Assembly: GCF_900091495.1 (NCBI RefSeq)
Contig: NZ_LT607413.1
Coordinates: 3,658,001 to 3,722,000 of the forward strand
Reading direction: 5' to 3'
From: Micromonospora echinospora
Lineage (GTDB): Bacteria; Actinomycetota; Actinomycetes; Mycobacteriales; Micromonosporaceae
DNA: 64,000 nt
Below, piece by piece: positions 54,018 through 62,863 of the stretch. A model generated the notes under the pieces. That model was not told where the DNA came from. It saw only the letters and a program-made list of their open reading frames with translations, and did not search any database. How positions within the stretch are numbered: position 1 is the stretch's first letter; each line of letters starts with the position of its first letter. Both the position numbers and the translations under genes were made by a program.

Positions 54018-55244
54018 TCAGGGGCCGCAGTAGAGCAGCCGGTTCGGGGTGCCGCTGGGCACGCCGGTGACGATGTTGGCGGTGGCCCGGCTGGTCAGGT
54101 AGGTGGACACCTGGGCCGGGGACCAGGTCGGGTTCGCCGACAGGGCGAGCGCGGCACAACCGGCGACGTGCGCGGAGGCCGCCGACCCGCCGCTGATGGT
54201 GGCGACGGCGGTGTCGCTGGTGTACCAGGTGGACGTGATGTTCTGGCCCGGCGCGTACAGGTCGATGCAGCTGCCGTAGTTGCCGCTCGACAGCCGGGCG
54301 TCGGTCGCCGAGGTGCCCACCACGGTCAGCGCGCCGGGCACCCGGCCGGGCGAGTAGTTGCAGGCGCTTCCGTTCGAGCTGCCCCCGGTGGTGGCGTAGG
54401 TGATCCCCCGGTTGATCGAGTTGGTCACCGCCGCGTCCAGGGTGGTGTTGGCGGGCCCGCCGATGGCCAGTTCCACCACCGCCGGCCGCTGGGCGTTCGC
54501 GCTGATCCAGTCGATGCCGGCGATCACCGTGGCGATGGTGCCGCTGCCCTGGCAGTTGAGCACCCGGACCGGGTGGATCATGACCTCCTTGGCGACTCCG
54601 TGGCTGGTGCCGCCGATGGTGCCGGCGAGGTGGGTGCCGTGGCCGTTGCAGTCGTCGGCCGGCAGCGCGCCGTCGACGAGGTCGATCCCGCCGGTGACCC
54701 GGGAGCCGAAGTCCAGGTGGGTGGCGCGGACGCCGGTGTCGGCGACGTACACGTGCACGTTGTGCGCGGTGTTCGGGTAGCTGTACCGGTTGTCCAGCGG
54801 CAGGTTCCGCTGGTCGATCCGGTCCAGGCCCCAGGACGGCGGGCCGAACTGCGTGCCGGGGCCGATCAGCGGGGTCACCCGGTTCTGCTCCACGTACGCC
54901 ACCGCCGGGTCGGCGGCGAGGCGGCGGGCGGCCCGCTCCGACAGCCGTACCTCGAAACCGCTGAGGGCGCTGCCGTAGACGTGCCCGACGGTCCCGCCGT
55001 AGCGGGCGCGCAGCCGGTCCACGGCCCGGGTGACCTCGGCGGTGACGTTCGTGTCGCCCCGACGCGCCACGTCGTCGCGGAGCACGACGATGTAGCTGTC
55101 CCGGACGGCGTCGGCGGCCCCGGCGTGGCGGATGGTTCCCTCGGCGGCGGCGGCCGTCGCGGTGCCGGTCGGCGCGAGTACGGCGGTGAGGGCGGTGGCC
55201 AGGGTGAGGGCGAGCAACCGCCCCCGCAGGCGTGATCTGGTCAT
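54018..55244 (-). CDS. Secreted subtilase-like protein (S8) with altered active-site surroundings
   Basis: 408 aa. Signal peptide (LRGRLLALTLATALTAVLA), inhibitor_I9 propeptide (SYIVVLRDDVA ... VAYVEQNRVTPL) and a proteinase K-like domain. Asp (VADTGVRATHLDFG) and His (NGHGTHLAGTIGG) are intact and the Ser is kept in ISGGSAASAHVAG, but that motif departs from GTSMASPHVAG at three positions. The region that normally holds the oxyanion Asn (ASGN) reads TGGS, and SLGG reads AIGG. The protein may be weakly active or inactive. It has ggaggag before its ATG, and a hairpin between it and the neighbouring paralogue. Confidence 0.88.
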   Translation of the reverse strand: MTRSRLRGRLLALTLATALTAVLAPTGTATAAAAEGTIRHAGAADAVRDSYIVVLRDDVARRGDTNVTAEVTRAVDRLRARYGGTVGHVYGSALSGFEVRLSERAARRLAADPAVAYVEQNRVTPLIGPGTQFGPPSWGLDRIDQRNLPLDNRYSYPNTAHNVHVYVADTGVRATHLDFGSRVTGGIDLVDGALPADDCNGHGTHLAGTIGGTSHGVAKEVMIHPVRVLNCQGSGTIATVIAGIDWISANAQRPAVVELAIGGPANTTLDAAVTNSINRGITYATTGGSSNGSACNYSPGRVPGALTVVGTSATDARLSSGNYGSCIDLYAPGQNITSTWYTSDTAVATISGGSAASAHVAGCAALALSANPTWSPAQVSTYLTSRATANIVTGVPSGTPNRLLYCGP

Positions 55245-55263
55245 GGTCTCTCCTCCAAGAGGG

Positions 55264-55298
55264 ACCGGCCCCGGGGCGAGAGTCGCCTCGGGGCCGGT
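55264..55298 (-). terminator. Hairpin between the two subtilase genes
   Basis: accggccccg (55264-55273) pairs with cggggccggt (55289-55298), with inner gcga/tcgc pairing. It follows the stop of the upstream subtilase on the minus strand and could terminate or attenuate transcription into the second. Confidence 0.78.
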
Positions 55299-55312
55299 GG
55301 AGCGGATGTGGA

Positions 55313-56551
<1,239 letters not shown>

Positions 56552-56907
56552 CTCCCGGTCCTCCTACTGTGGTGGCCTCTCGTGGGACTCGTGGCCCACT
56601 CGAGAGGCGCTGGACGATGGGAGAATCCTAGCGTCGATATTTACAAACCTGGATCTCTGCAATGTTCACGATCTGAGGATGATATTGATTAACTTCTACA
56701 CGTGAAACGTTGTCTCACGGGTCTCGGGCGCGATAGACACGACAGTTGGCCTGCGGTGCGGGCGAGCGACCGGCGACACAGCACGGAGTCGGTCACGCCG
56801 CCACCCCTGTCGGACCGACCCGGACCGCTTTGGCCCGGCCCGGGGCCGACCCTTCGGCGGGACGCCCCCGGGCCGGTCGGATCTGGCCCGACGAGCGCAC
56901 GACCGAC
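56552..56907. other. Intergenic region between the subtilase and the HEAT-repeat gene
   Basis: 356 bases. Positions about 56630-56735 form an AT-rich island (for example gatattgattaacttctaca) in GC-rich surroundings and probably hold the divergent promoters. The part nearest the HEAT gene is GC-rich and noncoding. I could not settle on one -35/-10 pair. Confidence 0.45.
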
Positions 56908-58500
56908 ATGATCGTCGCCATGTTCCCGCGCCGCCGACGCCACCACGATCACCCTCCCGCCCACGCGGCAGCGCAGCCGGATCCGGTACCGGCAGAGGTC
57001 GCCGTGGCGATCTCCCGTGCCGCCACCGGCGGCGGGACGGACCTCGAACGCCTCCTGGGGGTACTGGCGGCCCTCGACGCCACTGGTACCCCGGAGACCG
57101 CTCGGGCCGTGCTCGGTCTGCTGGCCCGCGAACCGAGAACCGTGGCCCGGCTCGACGAACACGTCCGGCAGGACCCGTGGCACCTGCCGTACCGCTCGCC
57201 GGGCCTGGAGAAGCTGACCGCCCGGCTCGACCGGCCGGCACCCGGAGCGGTCGCCGTCGCCCTGACCAGCGCGCACGGTGACGGGCGGATCCGGGAACGT
57301 GCCGTACGGGCCATGCTCGCCGCGCCCGTCGCGGCGCTGACGCCCTTCCTGGTCCTGCGGACCGGGGACTGGGTCGCACAGGTGCGCGACCCCGCCCGTG
57401 CGGGCCTGGCGACGCTGCTGGCCGACGACCCGGCCACCTACCTGCCGGCGGCGCTGCCCACCGCGCTGCTGGTCGGGGCCCGCTCCCGAGGCGGCTTCGC
57501 GGTCACCCAGGTCACGGCCGCGTTGCTCGCCGCCCCCGCGCCGGTCCGCCGGGCGCTCAGCCGGTCCGGTCCCGCCGCGCAGCGCCGGCTCGTCTTCACC
57601 ACCGGCCTGGCCCACGGCTGGCTGCACCGCGACGACCTCATGGAGGCGGCGGAGTCCGACCCGGACGTGCTCGTCCGGGCGCGGGCCGCCGAGGCCGCCT
57701 GCCGGGACGCCGTGTGGACCGGCCGGCTTCCGGCTCTGCGGCGTCTCGCCGGCAACCGCCGCCCGGCGGTACGGGCGACCGCGCTCACCGGACTGCTGCG
57801 ACTCGGCCGGCTCGCCGACGTGTCGGCGCACCTCGACGACCCCGCCGACCTGGTCCGGGCCATCGCCCGGGAGGCCGCCCGACGAGACGGCATCGACGCG
57901 CCGGCGCACTACCGGCGGGCCGTCACCGGGGACGCGCCGACCCCCGGGGCGGTCGCCGGATTCGCCGAGACCGCCCCGTCGACCGACGCGGTGCTGCTGC
58001 ACCCGCTGGTCACCCACCCGGCCGCGCCGATCCGAGCCGCCGCCGTACGGGGCCTGCGGCTCCTCGCCGCCGTCGACACGTCCCTGGTTGCCCCGCTGCT
58101 GCACGACCCCGCCCCGGCCGTCGTCCGGGAGGCCGCCACCGCGCTCCGGCCTCTCACCGGTGCCCTGCCCCCCACGCTGCCCTGGGAACTGCTCGCGGAC
58201 CCACGGGTGGAACGCCGCCGCGCCGGCTACCGCCTGCTCGGCACCCGGGACGTGCCGGCGAGGCTGCGCGCCGGAATGCTGCTGGCCCTCGATCCCGATC
58301 CGGGACTGGCCCGGCGGGGGCGCGCGGACGTCGTCCGGCTGGCCCGTGAGGCCGGCCGCCCAGACCGGCGGCGCACCTCGACGCCCGTGCCGACCGGCAC
58401 CGCCGCCGAGCGCGACGACCTCGTCCGGCTTGCCCGGCGCGCCGCCCCCGTCCTCGGCGACGAGTGTGTCGACCTGCTCACCGGGTGGCTCCGCAGGTGA
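56908..58500 (+). CDS. HEAT-repeat-like protein of unknown function
   Basis: 530 aa. Apart from a short basic N-terminus (FPRRRRHHDHPP), it consists of about a dozen degenerate helical repeats, such as LPALRRLAGNRRPAVRATALTGLLRLG, DVSAHLDDPADLVRAIAREAARRDG and PLVTHPAAPIRAAAVRGLRLLAA, in the style of HEAT/ARM or DNA-glycosylase AlkD-type scaffolds. No catalytic motif or signal peptide is seen, so a binding scaffold is likely. ATG 56908 or 56920 could be the start. Confidence 0.75.
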   Translation: MIVAMFPRRRRHHDHPPAHAAAQPDPVPAEVAVAISRAATGGGTDLERLLGVLAALDATGTPETARAVLGLLAREPRTVARLDEHVRQDPWHLPYRSPGLEKLTARLDRPAPGAVAVALTSAHGDGRIRERAVRAMLAAPVAALTPFLVLRTGDWVAQVRDPARAGLATLLADDPATYLPAALPTALLVGARSRGGFAVTQVTAALLAAPAPVRRALSRSGPAAQRRLVFTTGLAHGWLHRDDLMEAAESDPDVLVRARAAEAACRDAVWTGRLPALRRLAGNRRPAVRATALTGLLRLGRLADVSAHLDDPADLVRAIAREAARRDGIDAPAHYRRAVTGDAPTPGAVAGFAETAPSTDAVLLHPLVTHPAAPIRAAAVRGLRLLAAVDTSLVAPLLHDPAPAVVREAATALRPLTGALPPTLPWELLADPRVERRRAGYRLLGTRDVPARLRAGMLLALDPDPGLARRGRADVVRLAREAGRPDRRRTSTPVPTGTAAERDDLVRLARRAAPVLGDECVDLLTGWLRR

Positions 58501-58557
58501 CCGCCACACCCGTCGCCGACCACGGTGTGGGCAGATCGGCGTACCGCGGTGGCGCCG

Positions 58558-59058
58558 TCAGAAGTTGACCTCCACTCCCGCCTTCTTGCAGGCGGCGGCG
58601 AGGTCCGTGCCGGCCTTCTCGAAGGCCGGGTTGTCGGCGGCCGACGCCGGGTCCGCCGCCTTCGCCGCCTTGGCGGCCTCCGAGGTGAACGCCTGGATGG
58701 CGGTGGTGACCGCAGTGTCGCCCCCGGTGGCGGCCAGCGCCGTCAACTTGCTCTCCAGCTCGGTGAGGACCTTCCGGAACGCTTCCGGCGCCGCCGCCGG
58801 GTCGGCCTGGAGAGCGGTGACGACCGAGGCCTTCATGTCGTTCCCGGCCTTCTTGACGGACTCGCAGAGTTCCTTGTCGCTCGCGCCGCCCGCCGGGGCC
58901 GACGGTGCGGGTGCCGAGGAGGCGGAGGCGGCCGGTGCGGAGGTAGCAGAGGAGGGGGAGGGGGCGGACTCGGCCGTGGTGTCGTCCCCGCCACCGCAAC
59001 CGGCGAGCGTCAGGGAGGCACAGATCAACACAGCGGAGACAACGCGGAATGACTTCAC
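58558..59058 (-). CDS. Small alanine-rich lipoprotein
   Basis: 166 aa. Lipobox LAGC after a short signal sequence (SFRVVSAVLICASLTLAGC), a 40-residue Ser/Ala/Pro linker, then a helical domain with one Cys pair (ELCESVKKAGNDMKASVV ... LAAACKKAGVEVNF) that could form a disulfide. Function unknown. The GTG start follows a TAGCGT hexamer by 8 nt without a ribosome-binding site. It is divergent from the lipoprotein at 59141. Confidence 0.8.
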   Translation of the reverse strand: MKSFRVVSAVLICASLTLAGCGGGDDTTAESAPSPSSATSAPAASASSAPAPSAPAGGASDKELCESVKKAGNDMKASVVTALQADPAAAPEAFRKVLTELESKLTALAATGGDTAVTTAIQAFTSEAAKAAKAADPASAADNPAFEKAGTDLAAACKKAGVEVNF

Positions 59059-59066
59059 GGGCGCGG

Positions 59067-59072
59067 ACGCTA
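59067..59072 (-). promoter_or_regulatory. -10-like hexamer TAGCGT for the lipoprotein gene
   Basis: On the minus strand TAGCGT ends 8 nt before the GTG at 59058; a leaderless start is likely. Confidence 0.48.
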
Positions 59073-59100
59073 GCCGAAGCCCGCCCGATGTTCAAAGTGG

Positions 59101-59131
59101 TTGCTGCGTCCAGCGATGCGGCCCGTAGACT
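59101..59131 (+). promoter_or_regulatory. Promoter for the second lipoprotein gene
   Basis: TTGCTG (59101-59106), a 19-nt spacer and TAGACT (59126-59131) lie so that transcription would begin near the GTG at 59141, 9 nt downstream. Confidence 0.5.
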
Positions 59132-59140
59132 CCCGGATCC

Positions 59141-59779
59141 GTGACAATCCGAACGTACGGTGGCCGGACCGTGTCCGTCGTCGCCCTGGTCGCCGCGACA
59201 CTCGCCCTGACCGGCTGCGGGCAGGACGACGCGGCGGACCCGAAGGCCGCGCCGGGCACGACGGCGCAGTCCACGAACCCACCCGCGGTGCCGGAGGGAG
59301 CTCGCGTCGGTGCGCCGGGCAGCGCCTGCGACATGCCCGTCACCTTCGCGCTCGCGGAGTCGTGGAAGCCGAAGGCGGTCACCGTCGCGCCGGACAATCC
59401 ACTGGCGGAACTCGCGCGCCGAGGCCCGCTCACGATGGTGTGCGAGATCGACGCCAAGCCCGCCGGCAACATCGGCTTCCTGCGGGTGTGGACCGGAGAG
59501 GGGGACAGGCTGCGGCCGAGCCTGGAAGCCTTCATCGGTGCGGACGCCCACGAGCCGACCTACACCGAACTGCGAGTCGGCGACCGCCCCGCGCTGGAGG
59601 TCGCCTACCAGGAGAAGAGCCAGCTCGACGACACGATGGAACCGGAACGGGTGTTCGCCGTCCAGACCCCGCAGGGCATCGTCGCCGTCTCCCTCGACAG
59701 CTTCGGCAGCGACGAGCACACGGCCATGCTGCCCGCCTACGAGCTCGCGAAGAGCAGCCTGCGGCACCGGGACTCGTAG
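59141..59779 (+). CDS. Putative lipoprotein of unknown function
   Basis: 212 aa. The signal peptide TVSVVALVAATLALTGC ends in the lipobox LTGC. The mature domain (CDMPVTFALAESWKPKAVTV ... GLRVWTGEG-like FLRVWTGEGDRLRPSLEAFIG ... RPALEVAYQEKSQLDDTMEPERVFAVQTPQG) resembles LpqN/DUF4245-like surface lipoproteins of actinobacteria in style, but I do not assign a family. The stop TAG at 59777 also forms part of a TAGCGT hexamer for the next gene. Confidence 0.78.
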   Translation: MTIRTYGGRTVSVVALVAATLALTGCGQDDAADPKAAPGTTAQSTNPPAVPEGARVGAPGSACDMPVTFALAESWKPKAVTVAPDNPLAELARRGPLTMVCEIDAKPAGNIGFLRVWTGEGDRLRPSLEAFIGADAHEPTYTELRVGDRPALEVAYQEKSQLDDTMEPERVFAVQTPQGIVAVSLDSFGSDEHTAMLPAYELAKSSLRHRDS

Positions 59780-59782
59780 CGT
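59777..59782 (+). promoter_or_regulatory. -10-like hexamer TAGCGT overlapping a stop codon
   Basis: TAGCGT begins with the stop codon of the lipoprotein and ends 7 nt before the ATG at 59790. A separate leaderless promoter for the methyltransferase is plausible. Confidence 0.4.
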
Positions 59783-59789
59783 CCCCGGG

Positions 59790-60419
59790 ATGGGCAACGA
59801 CGACGAACGTGACCTGGTCCGACGCGGGTACGACGCACTCTCCCACCACTACCGGTCGGACGACGCCGATGACGGTCAGTACGCCCCCTGGCTCGCCGAC
59901 CTGCACCGACGCCTACCGGCCTCGGCGGCGGTCCTCGACCTCGGGTGCGGCTGCGGTGTGCCGGTAGCTCGCTTCCTCGCCGCCGCCGGGCACCGCGTCA
60001 CCGGCGTCGACATCAGCGACGTCCAGGTCGAGCGGGCACGCCGTCTGGTGCCCACCGGCACGTTCCTGCGCGCGGACGCCACCCGGCTCGACCTGCCGCC
60101 GGCCTCGTTCGACGCCGTGGTCTGCCTCTACTCCCTCATCCACATGCCCCTGGCCGACCAACCACAGCTCATCGCCCGGATCGCCACCTGGCTGCGCCCA
60201 GGAGGCTGGCTGCTGGCCACCGTCGGCAACACCGCCTGGACCGGCACCGAGGACAACTGGCTCGACGGCCCCGCCACCATGTGGTGGAGTCACGCCGACG
60301 CCTCCACCTACCGCTCATGGTTGCGACAGGCGAAATTGACGATCACCACGGAGGACTTCGTCCCGGAAGGGTCCAGCGGACATGCTCTCTTCTGGGCTCA
60401 GCGCCCACAGCAGAGCTGA
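59790..60419 (+). CDS. SAM-dependent methyltransferase
   Basis: 209 aa, class I Rossmann methyltransferase. Motif I is AVLDLGCGCGVPVARFLA, motif II GVDISDVQVERARRL, then FLRADATRLDLPPASFDAVVCLYSLIHMPLADQP and LRPGGWLLATVG. This resembles methyltransferase type 11/12 proteins; the substrate is not predictable. It follows the lipoprotein gene by 10 bases. Confidence 0.92.
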   Translation: MGNDDERDLVRRGYDALSHHYRSDDADDGQYAPWLADLHRRLPASAAVLDLGCGCGVPVARFLAAAGHRVTGVDISDVQVERARRLVPTGTFLRADATRLDLPPASFDAVVCLYSLIHMPLADQPQLIARIATWLRPGGWLLATVGNTAWTGTEDNWLDGPATMWWSHADASTYRSWLRQAKLTITTEDFVPEGSSGHALFWAQRPQQS

Positions 60420-60501
60420 CCTGGTCCCTGGACGGGCGGCCTATGGGGCCACTGTTCGCGTATCCGGGCGCTCGCCGGCCAGGAGGTCCGGCCGAGGTCC
60501 G

Positions 60502-60816
60502 TCAGGGGTGTTCGTCAGGCCTGGGCGGTCGCACGTGCTTGAGGTCCTTCGGGTCGCTGGCCCCGTACTTGGCGAAGTTGCGGCGGGCGTCGAGCAGGCT
60601 GAGGTTCCGGTTCGGTCCACCTCGTACGTGCGCGGCGTCGTGGTCGTCCTGGCCGTCGTCCTCCCAGAAGCACACGTCGCAGATCTCGTAGCCGCCGCGC
60701 TCGCCCAGGGTCAGGTAGCCGCAGCACGGGCACGCGCACGCGGCGTCTTGCGGCCCTCGGCTGACGTCGGCGACCGGTCGTTGACGGCTCGGGGTCACGC
60801 CGGCAGCCTGCCACAT
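60502..60816 (-). CDS. Cysteine-rich CPCC family protein
   Basis: 104 aa. Paired Cys in CACPCCGYLTLGERGGYEICDVCFWEDDGQDD form the CPCC domain, a probable zinc ribbon, with the typical GPNRNLSLLDARRNFAKYGASD after it. The function of this family is unknown. The start may be at 60798 (GTG) rather than 60816. Confidence 0.85.
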   Translation of the reverse strand: MWQAAGVTPSRQRPVADVSRGPQDAACACPCCGYLTLGERGGYEICDVCFWEDDGQDDHDAAHVRGGPNRNLSLLDARRNFAKYGASDPKDLKHVRPPRPDEHP

Positions 60817-61076
60817 CGATCGTCAGGGGTGCGTCCGGCTTCGGCCCAGAGCAGGTCGGCTGTGACAGGTCGTGAACCGTGATCGGGCCGGGCCTGTTCC
60901 CGCTGTGGAGCTGGTCGCGCTCCATCAGCTCTCAGGATTGGGAGCCCCACCGGCGCATCACCACGCAGAGCCGTACGCCGAAGCAGCGCCAGCCGGCACG
61001 GAAGGCGGCCTCGGACGGCACGCCGCGCGCCATTGGCGCGTGGATGGCATGCAAGATTAAAAGGTTGAGACGAGAA
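60817..61076. other. Noncoding stretch between the CPCC gene and the tRNA remnant
   Basis: 260 bases with no supported gene. Its right end (tgcaagattaaaaggttgag, near 61048-61067) contains, on the minus strand, the T-rich tail of the terminator described next. Confidence 0.45.
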
Positions 61077-61114
61077 CGGCCCAGGCTCGACGACAATGCC
61101 GCTGACCTGGGCCG
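61077..61114 (-). terminator. Rho-independent terminator of the former tRNA-Gly gene
   Basis: cggcccagg (61077-61085) and cctgggccg (61106-61114) form a 9-bp perfect stem. On the minus strand it is followed by a T-rich run (cttttaatc). It starts 8 nt beyond the CCA end of the tRNA fragment, as expected for a tRNA terminator. Confidence 0.75.
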
Positions 61115-61121
61115 AAGGATG

Positions 61122-61165
61122 TGGAGCGGGCGACGGGAGTTGAACCCGCACCGTCAGTTTGGAAG
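61122..61165 (-). pseudogene. 3' half of tRNA-Gly(UCC), probable attachment site
   Basis: Read on the minus strand, this has the anticodon loop CTTCCAA (anticodon UCC), the T arm gcgggttcaactcccgt, the acceptor strand cgcccgc, discriminator T and encoded CCA. The sequence before the anticodon loop has no D arm and no 5' acceptor strand gcgggcg, so the gene is only half present. The break lies at the anticodon loop, a usual crossover point for integrases that use tRNA genes. The fragment with its terminator marks the chromosome side of an integration junction; the element should lie to the right. Confidence 0.78.
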
Positions 61166-61324
61166 ATCGTTCTCGGCTGTCGTGATCTGTCCGGTACGCC
61201 TGGTCAGCGGTGGTGCCGTGCTGCCCGATCATGACCGGTGGTGACCCTCCGGGACACCGGCTACTGGCACGTGGCTGGCACGGCGGCCCGGTGGGCGCGC
61301 GGCTGTCCGGCGGCGTACGGCTCA

Positions 61325-61353
61325 CCGCCCCCGGCCTCCCGGGCCGGGGGCGG
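61325..61353. terminator. Strong GC hairpin within the noncoding part of the element edge
   Basis: ccgcccccgg (61325-61334) and ccgggggcgg (61344-61353) form a 10-bp perfect stem with a 9-nt loop. There is no gene directly upstream on either strand. The wider gap 61166-61535 holds nothing else I can support. Confidence 0.55.
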
Positions 61354-61535
61354 CTTGCCGTGTCGCCGGCTCCCCGCGTGCCCTGGCCTCGGTACCCGGT
61401 GGCAAGCCGCGAAGCGGCGCGGCAGCCGATCGCCCTGACCTCGACGGTGACCAGCCCTTCCGCGATCGTTCTATCGGCCCGATCGAGTCTTGGTCCCGAC
61501 ACCGTCAACGCCTGCCTTCCGATACGGTCCGCGAG

Positions 61536-61730
61536 GTGAATCCTCTATCGCGGCGAGCATCTAGCATCCGCACGCTCGGGAACGTGGCCCTGGTCGCCGG
61601 CCTCCTCGTCTCGGCTATCACGCTGTCGACGGACATCGGGCCGACCGAGCCGCACATCATGGCGGGTTTCCTCGTTGCGACAGGGATCGGGCTGCGCATC
61701 GAATCCGCTATCCGCGATCCTCGGGCGTGA
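61536..61730 (+). CDS. Small hypothetical membrane protein
   Basis: 64 aa (MNPLSRRASSIRTLGNVALV as the first 20). Two hydrophobic segments, LGNVALVAGLLVSAITLS and IMAGFLVATGIGLRI, could span the membrane as a hairpin. The GTG start has a weak gcgag before it. No family recognised; small two-helix proteins are common in mobile elements. Confidence 0.5.
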   Translation: MNPLSRRASSIRTLGNVALVAGLLVSAITLSTDIGPTEPHIMAGFLVATGIGLRIESAIRDPRA

Positions 61731-61823
61731 CGACCTGAGCCAGGGCGTTGCACGCTGTCTTGTCGGACAGCGCTGGCGTCTGCCGGTCTTGGCTGCACGG
61801 TCGGCGGGCGCGGTCAGGAGCCC

Positions 61824-61829
61824 TAGGCT
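61824..61829 (+). promoter_or_regulatory. -10-like hexamer TAGGCT, leaderless start
   Basis: TAGGCT ends 6 nt before the ATG at 61836, with no ribosome-binding site. Confidence 0.48.
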
Positions 61830-61835
61830 GATGCC

Positions 61836-62441
61836 ATGTCGGCGGAGCGCGAAGTAATTGATCTGGACGAGCACGATTACGAGCCGGCGGCGTCGGGTGG
61901 CGCCACCCCTGACGGCCTGATGGTCAGATGGAAGATGAATGTACGGCTCGTCGCTGCGTTCGTGGTCGGTGTTGTGCTTGGCGGTGTCGGTGTCGGCGAG
62001 CTACGAGACTCGCGGGAGGAGCGGGAGCGGAACGCTTCGGTTTCACTCGTGGCCTTTCCTGCATCCACCAGGAGCGCGAGTTCGGACGTCACGGGCGTCC
62101 TCCAGATGAATAGCCAACTGGCAGTAATCAACGCTGGCCCCGCCCCGATCACGGTTCGTGCGGCTACCGGTCAACGACCCGGCGTCCGGCTCCATGACAT
62201 CGGTAAGTCTCGGCTGCTACGCCCCGGCGGTACTGGCTGGATCGATGTCAGGCTGCGCATCGAGTGCTCTGTCGCGTTCGCGAGCGAGCCGTTGTCGCTG
62301 CGGTTCTCGGTCGAGACCGCCGACCAACAGGTCACAGAGACCAGCTACCCCGTCGCCCTAGTGGGAAGTACCTGGCACCAGGACGCGGAGCAGCCATGCG
62401 CGCACCTCGCTGACTTGGCGAAGCGTGGCGGCCAACGATAA
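61836..62441 (+). CDS. Hypothetical single-pass membrane protein
   Basis: 201 aa. An acidic cytoplasmic N-terminus (VIDLDEHDYEPAASGG) precedes one transmembrane helix (VRLVAAFVVGVVLGGVGVGEL). The external domain looks like a beta-sandwich: VLQMNSQLAVINAGPAPITVRAATGQRPGV, GTGWIDVRLRIECSV, LSLRFSVETADQQVTETSYPVAL. Two Cys (RIECS, EQPCAHL) may pair. No known family; function unknown. Located in the element edge. Confidence 0.68.
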   Translation: MSAEREVIDLDEHDYEPAASGGATPDGLMVRWKMNVRLVAAFVVGVVLGGVGVGELRDSREERERNASVSLVAFPASTRSASSDVTGVLQMNSQLAVINAGPAPITVRAATGQRPGVRLHDIGKSRLLRPGGTGWIDVRLRIECSVAFASEPLSLRFSVETADQQVTETSYPVALVGSTWHQDAEQPCAHLADLAKRGGQR

Positions 62442-62863
62442 AGCGGATCTCCTCGTCGGGCAGTCGTAGACCGTCCGGGGATGCTGGTAGCCCTTATGGC
62501 GCCCGATGAGGTAATCCGCTCCCGGCCGATCTCCGAGGAGAGGCGGGGTTCGGGGCGGTGCCCCGAGGTCTTCAAGGTCTTGTGTCCGCTCAGCGTGGCC
62601 GGTCGGCCCGGCCGATGCCGGCCGGAGGCCGCCAGCCGGCCGGGACCGGGCCGGCGCGGCCCGCTTGCGGGCCGCCTTGATCCGAAAGAGAGCGTTTCGG
62701 CAGTTGCCAGGTCACATCCGGCGTCGTGTCCCGGCTGATGCTTTACACCAGCGTCCCAGCTGGTGCTTTACGCGGTCGACCGTCTCGCCCGAGGGCCGTT
62801 AACGTTCGGTGATCGCGGTTACCACCCGGATCGCGGATGAGCGTGGGTGCGAGCGTCTCTTGC
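62442..62863. other. Noncoding stretch in the element edge
   Basis: 422 bases. A very GC-rich part (about 62595-62685, repeated ggccgg and cggccc cores) is followed by less GC-rich DNA with a paired direct repeat. No gene with codon bias or a ribosome-binding site was found. Confidence 0.45.
62734..62771. repeat. Paired direct repeats gctgRtgctttac
   Basis: gctgatgctttac (62734-62746) and gctggtgctttac (62759-62771) are 25 bp apart, start to start, with accagc/gctggt forming a small inverted repeat across the gap. The pattern resembles binding sites of a DNA-binding protein. Confidence 0.55.

Noticed and set aside
58525..59052. Plus-strand gene opposite the small lipoprotein
   Set aside because: The minus strand has a lipobox and -10 hexamer; the plus product is Gly/Arg low complexity.
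60879..61244. Open frame across the tRNA remnant (121 codons) with WSGRRELNPHRQ
   Set aside because: This is a well-known false protein produced by reading through tRNA sequence; no ribosome-binding site or codon bias.
62481..62738. Small plus-strand gene of 85 codons in the element edge
   Set aside because: No ribosome-binding site, low-complexity Arg/Pro/Gly product and overlap with GC-repeat DNA.
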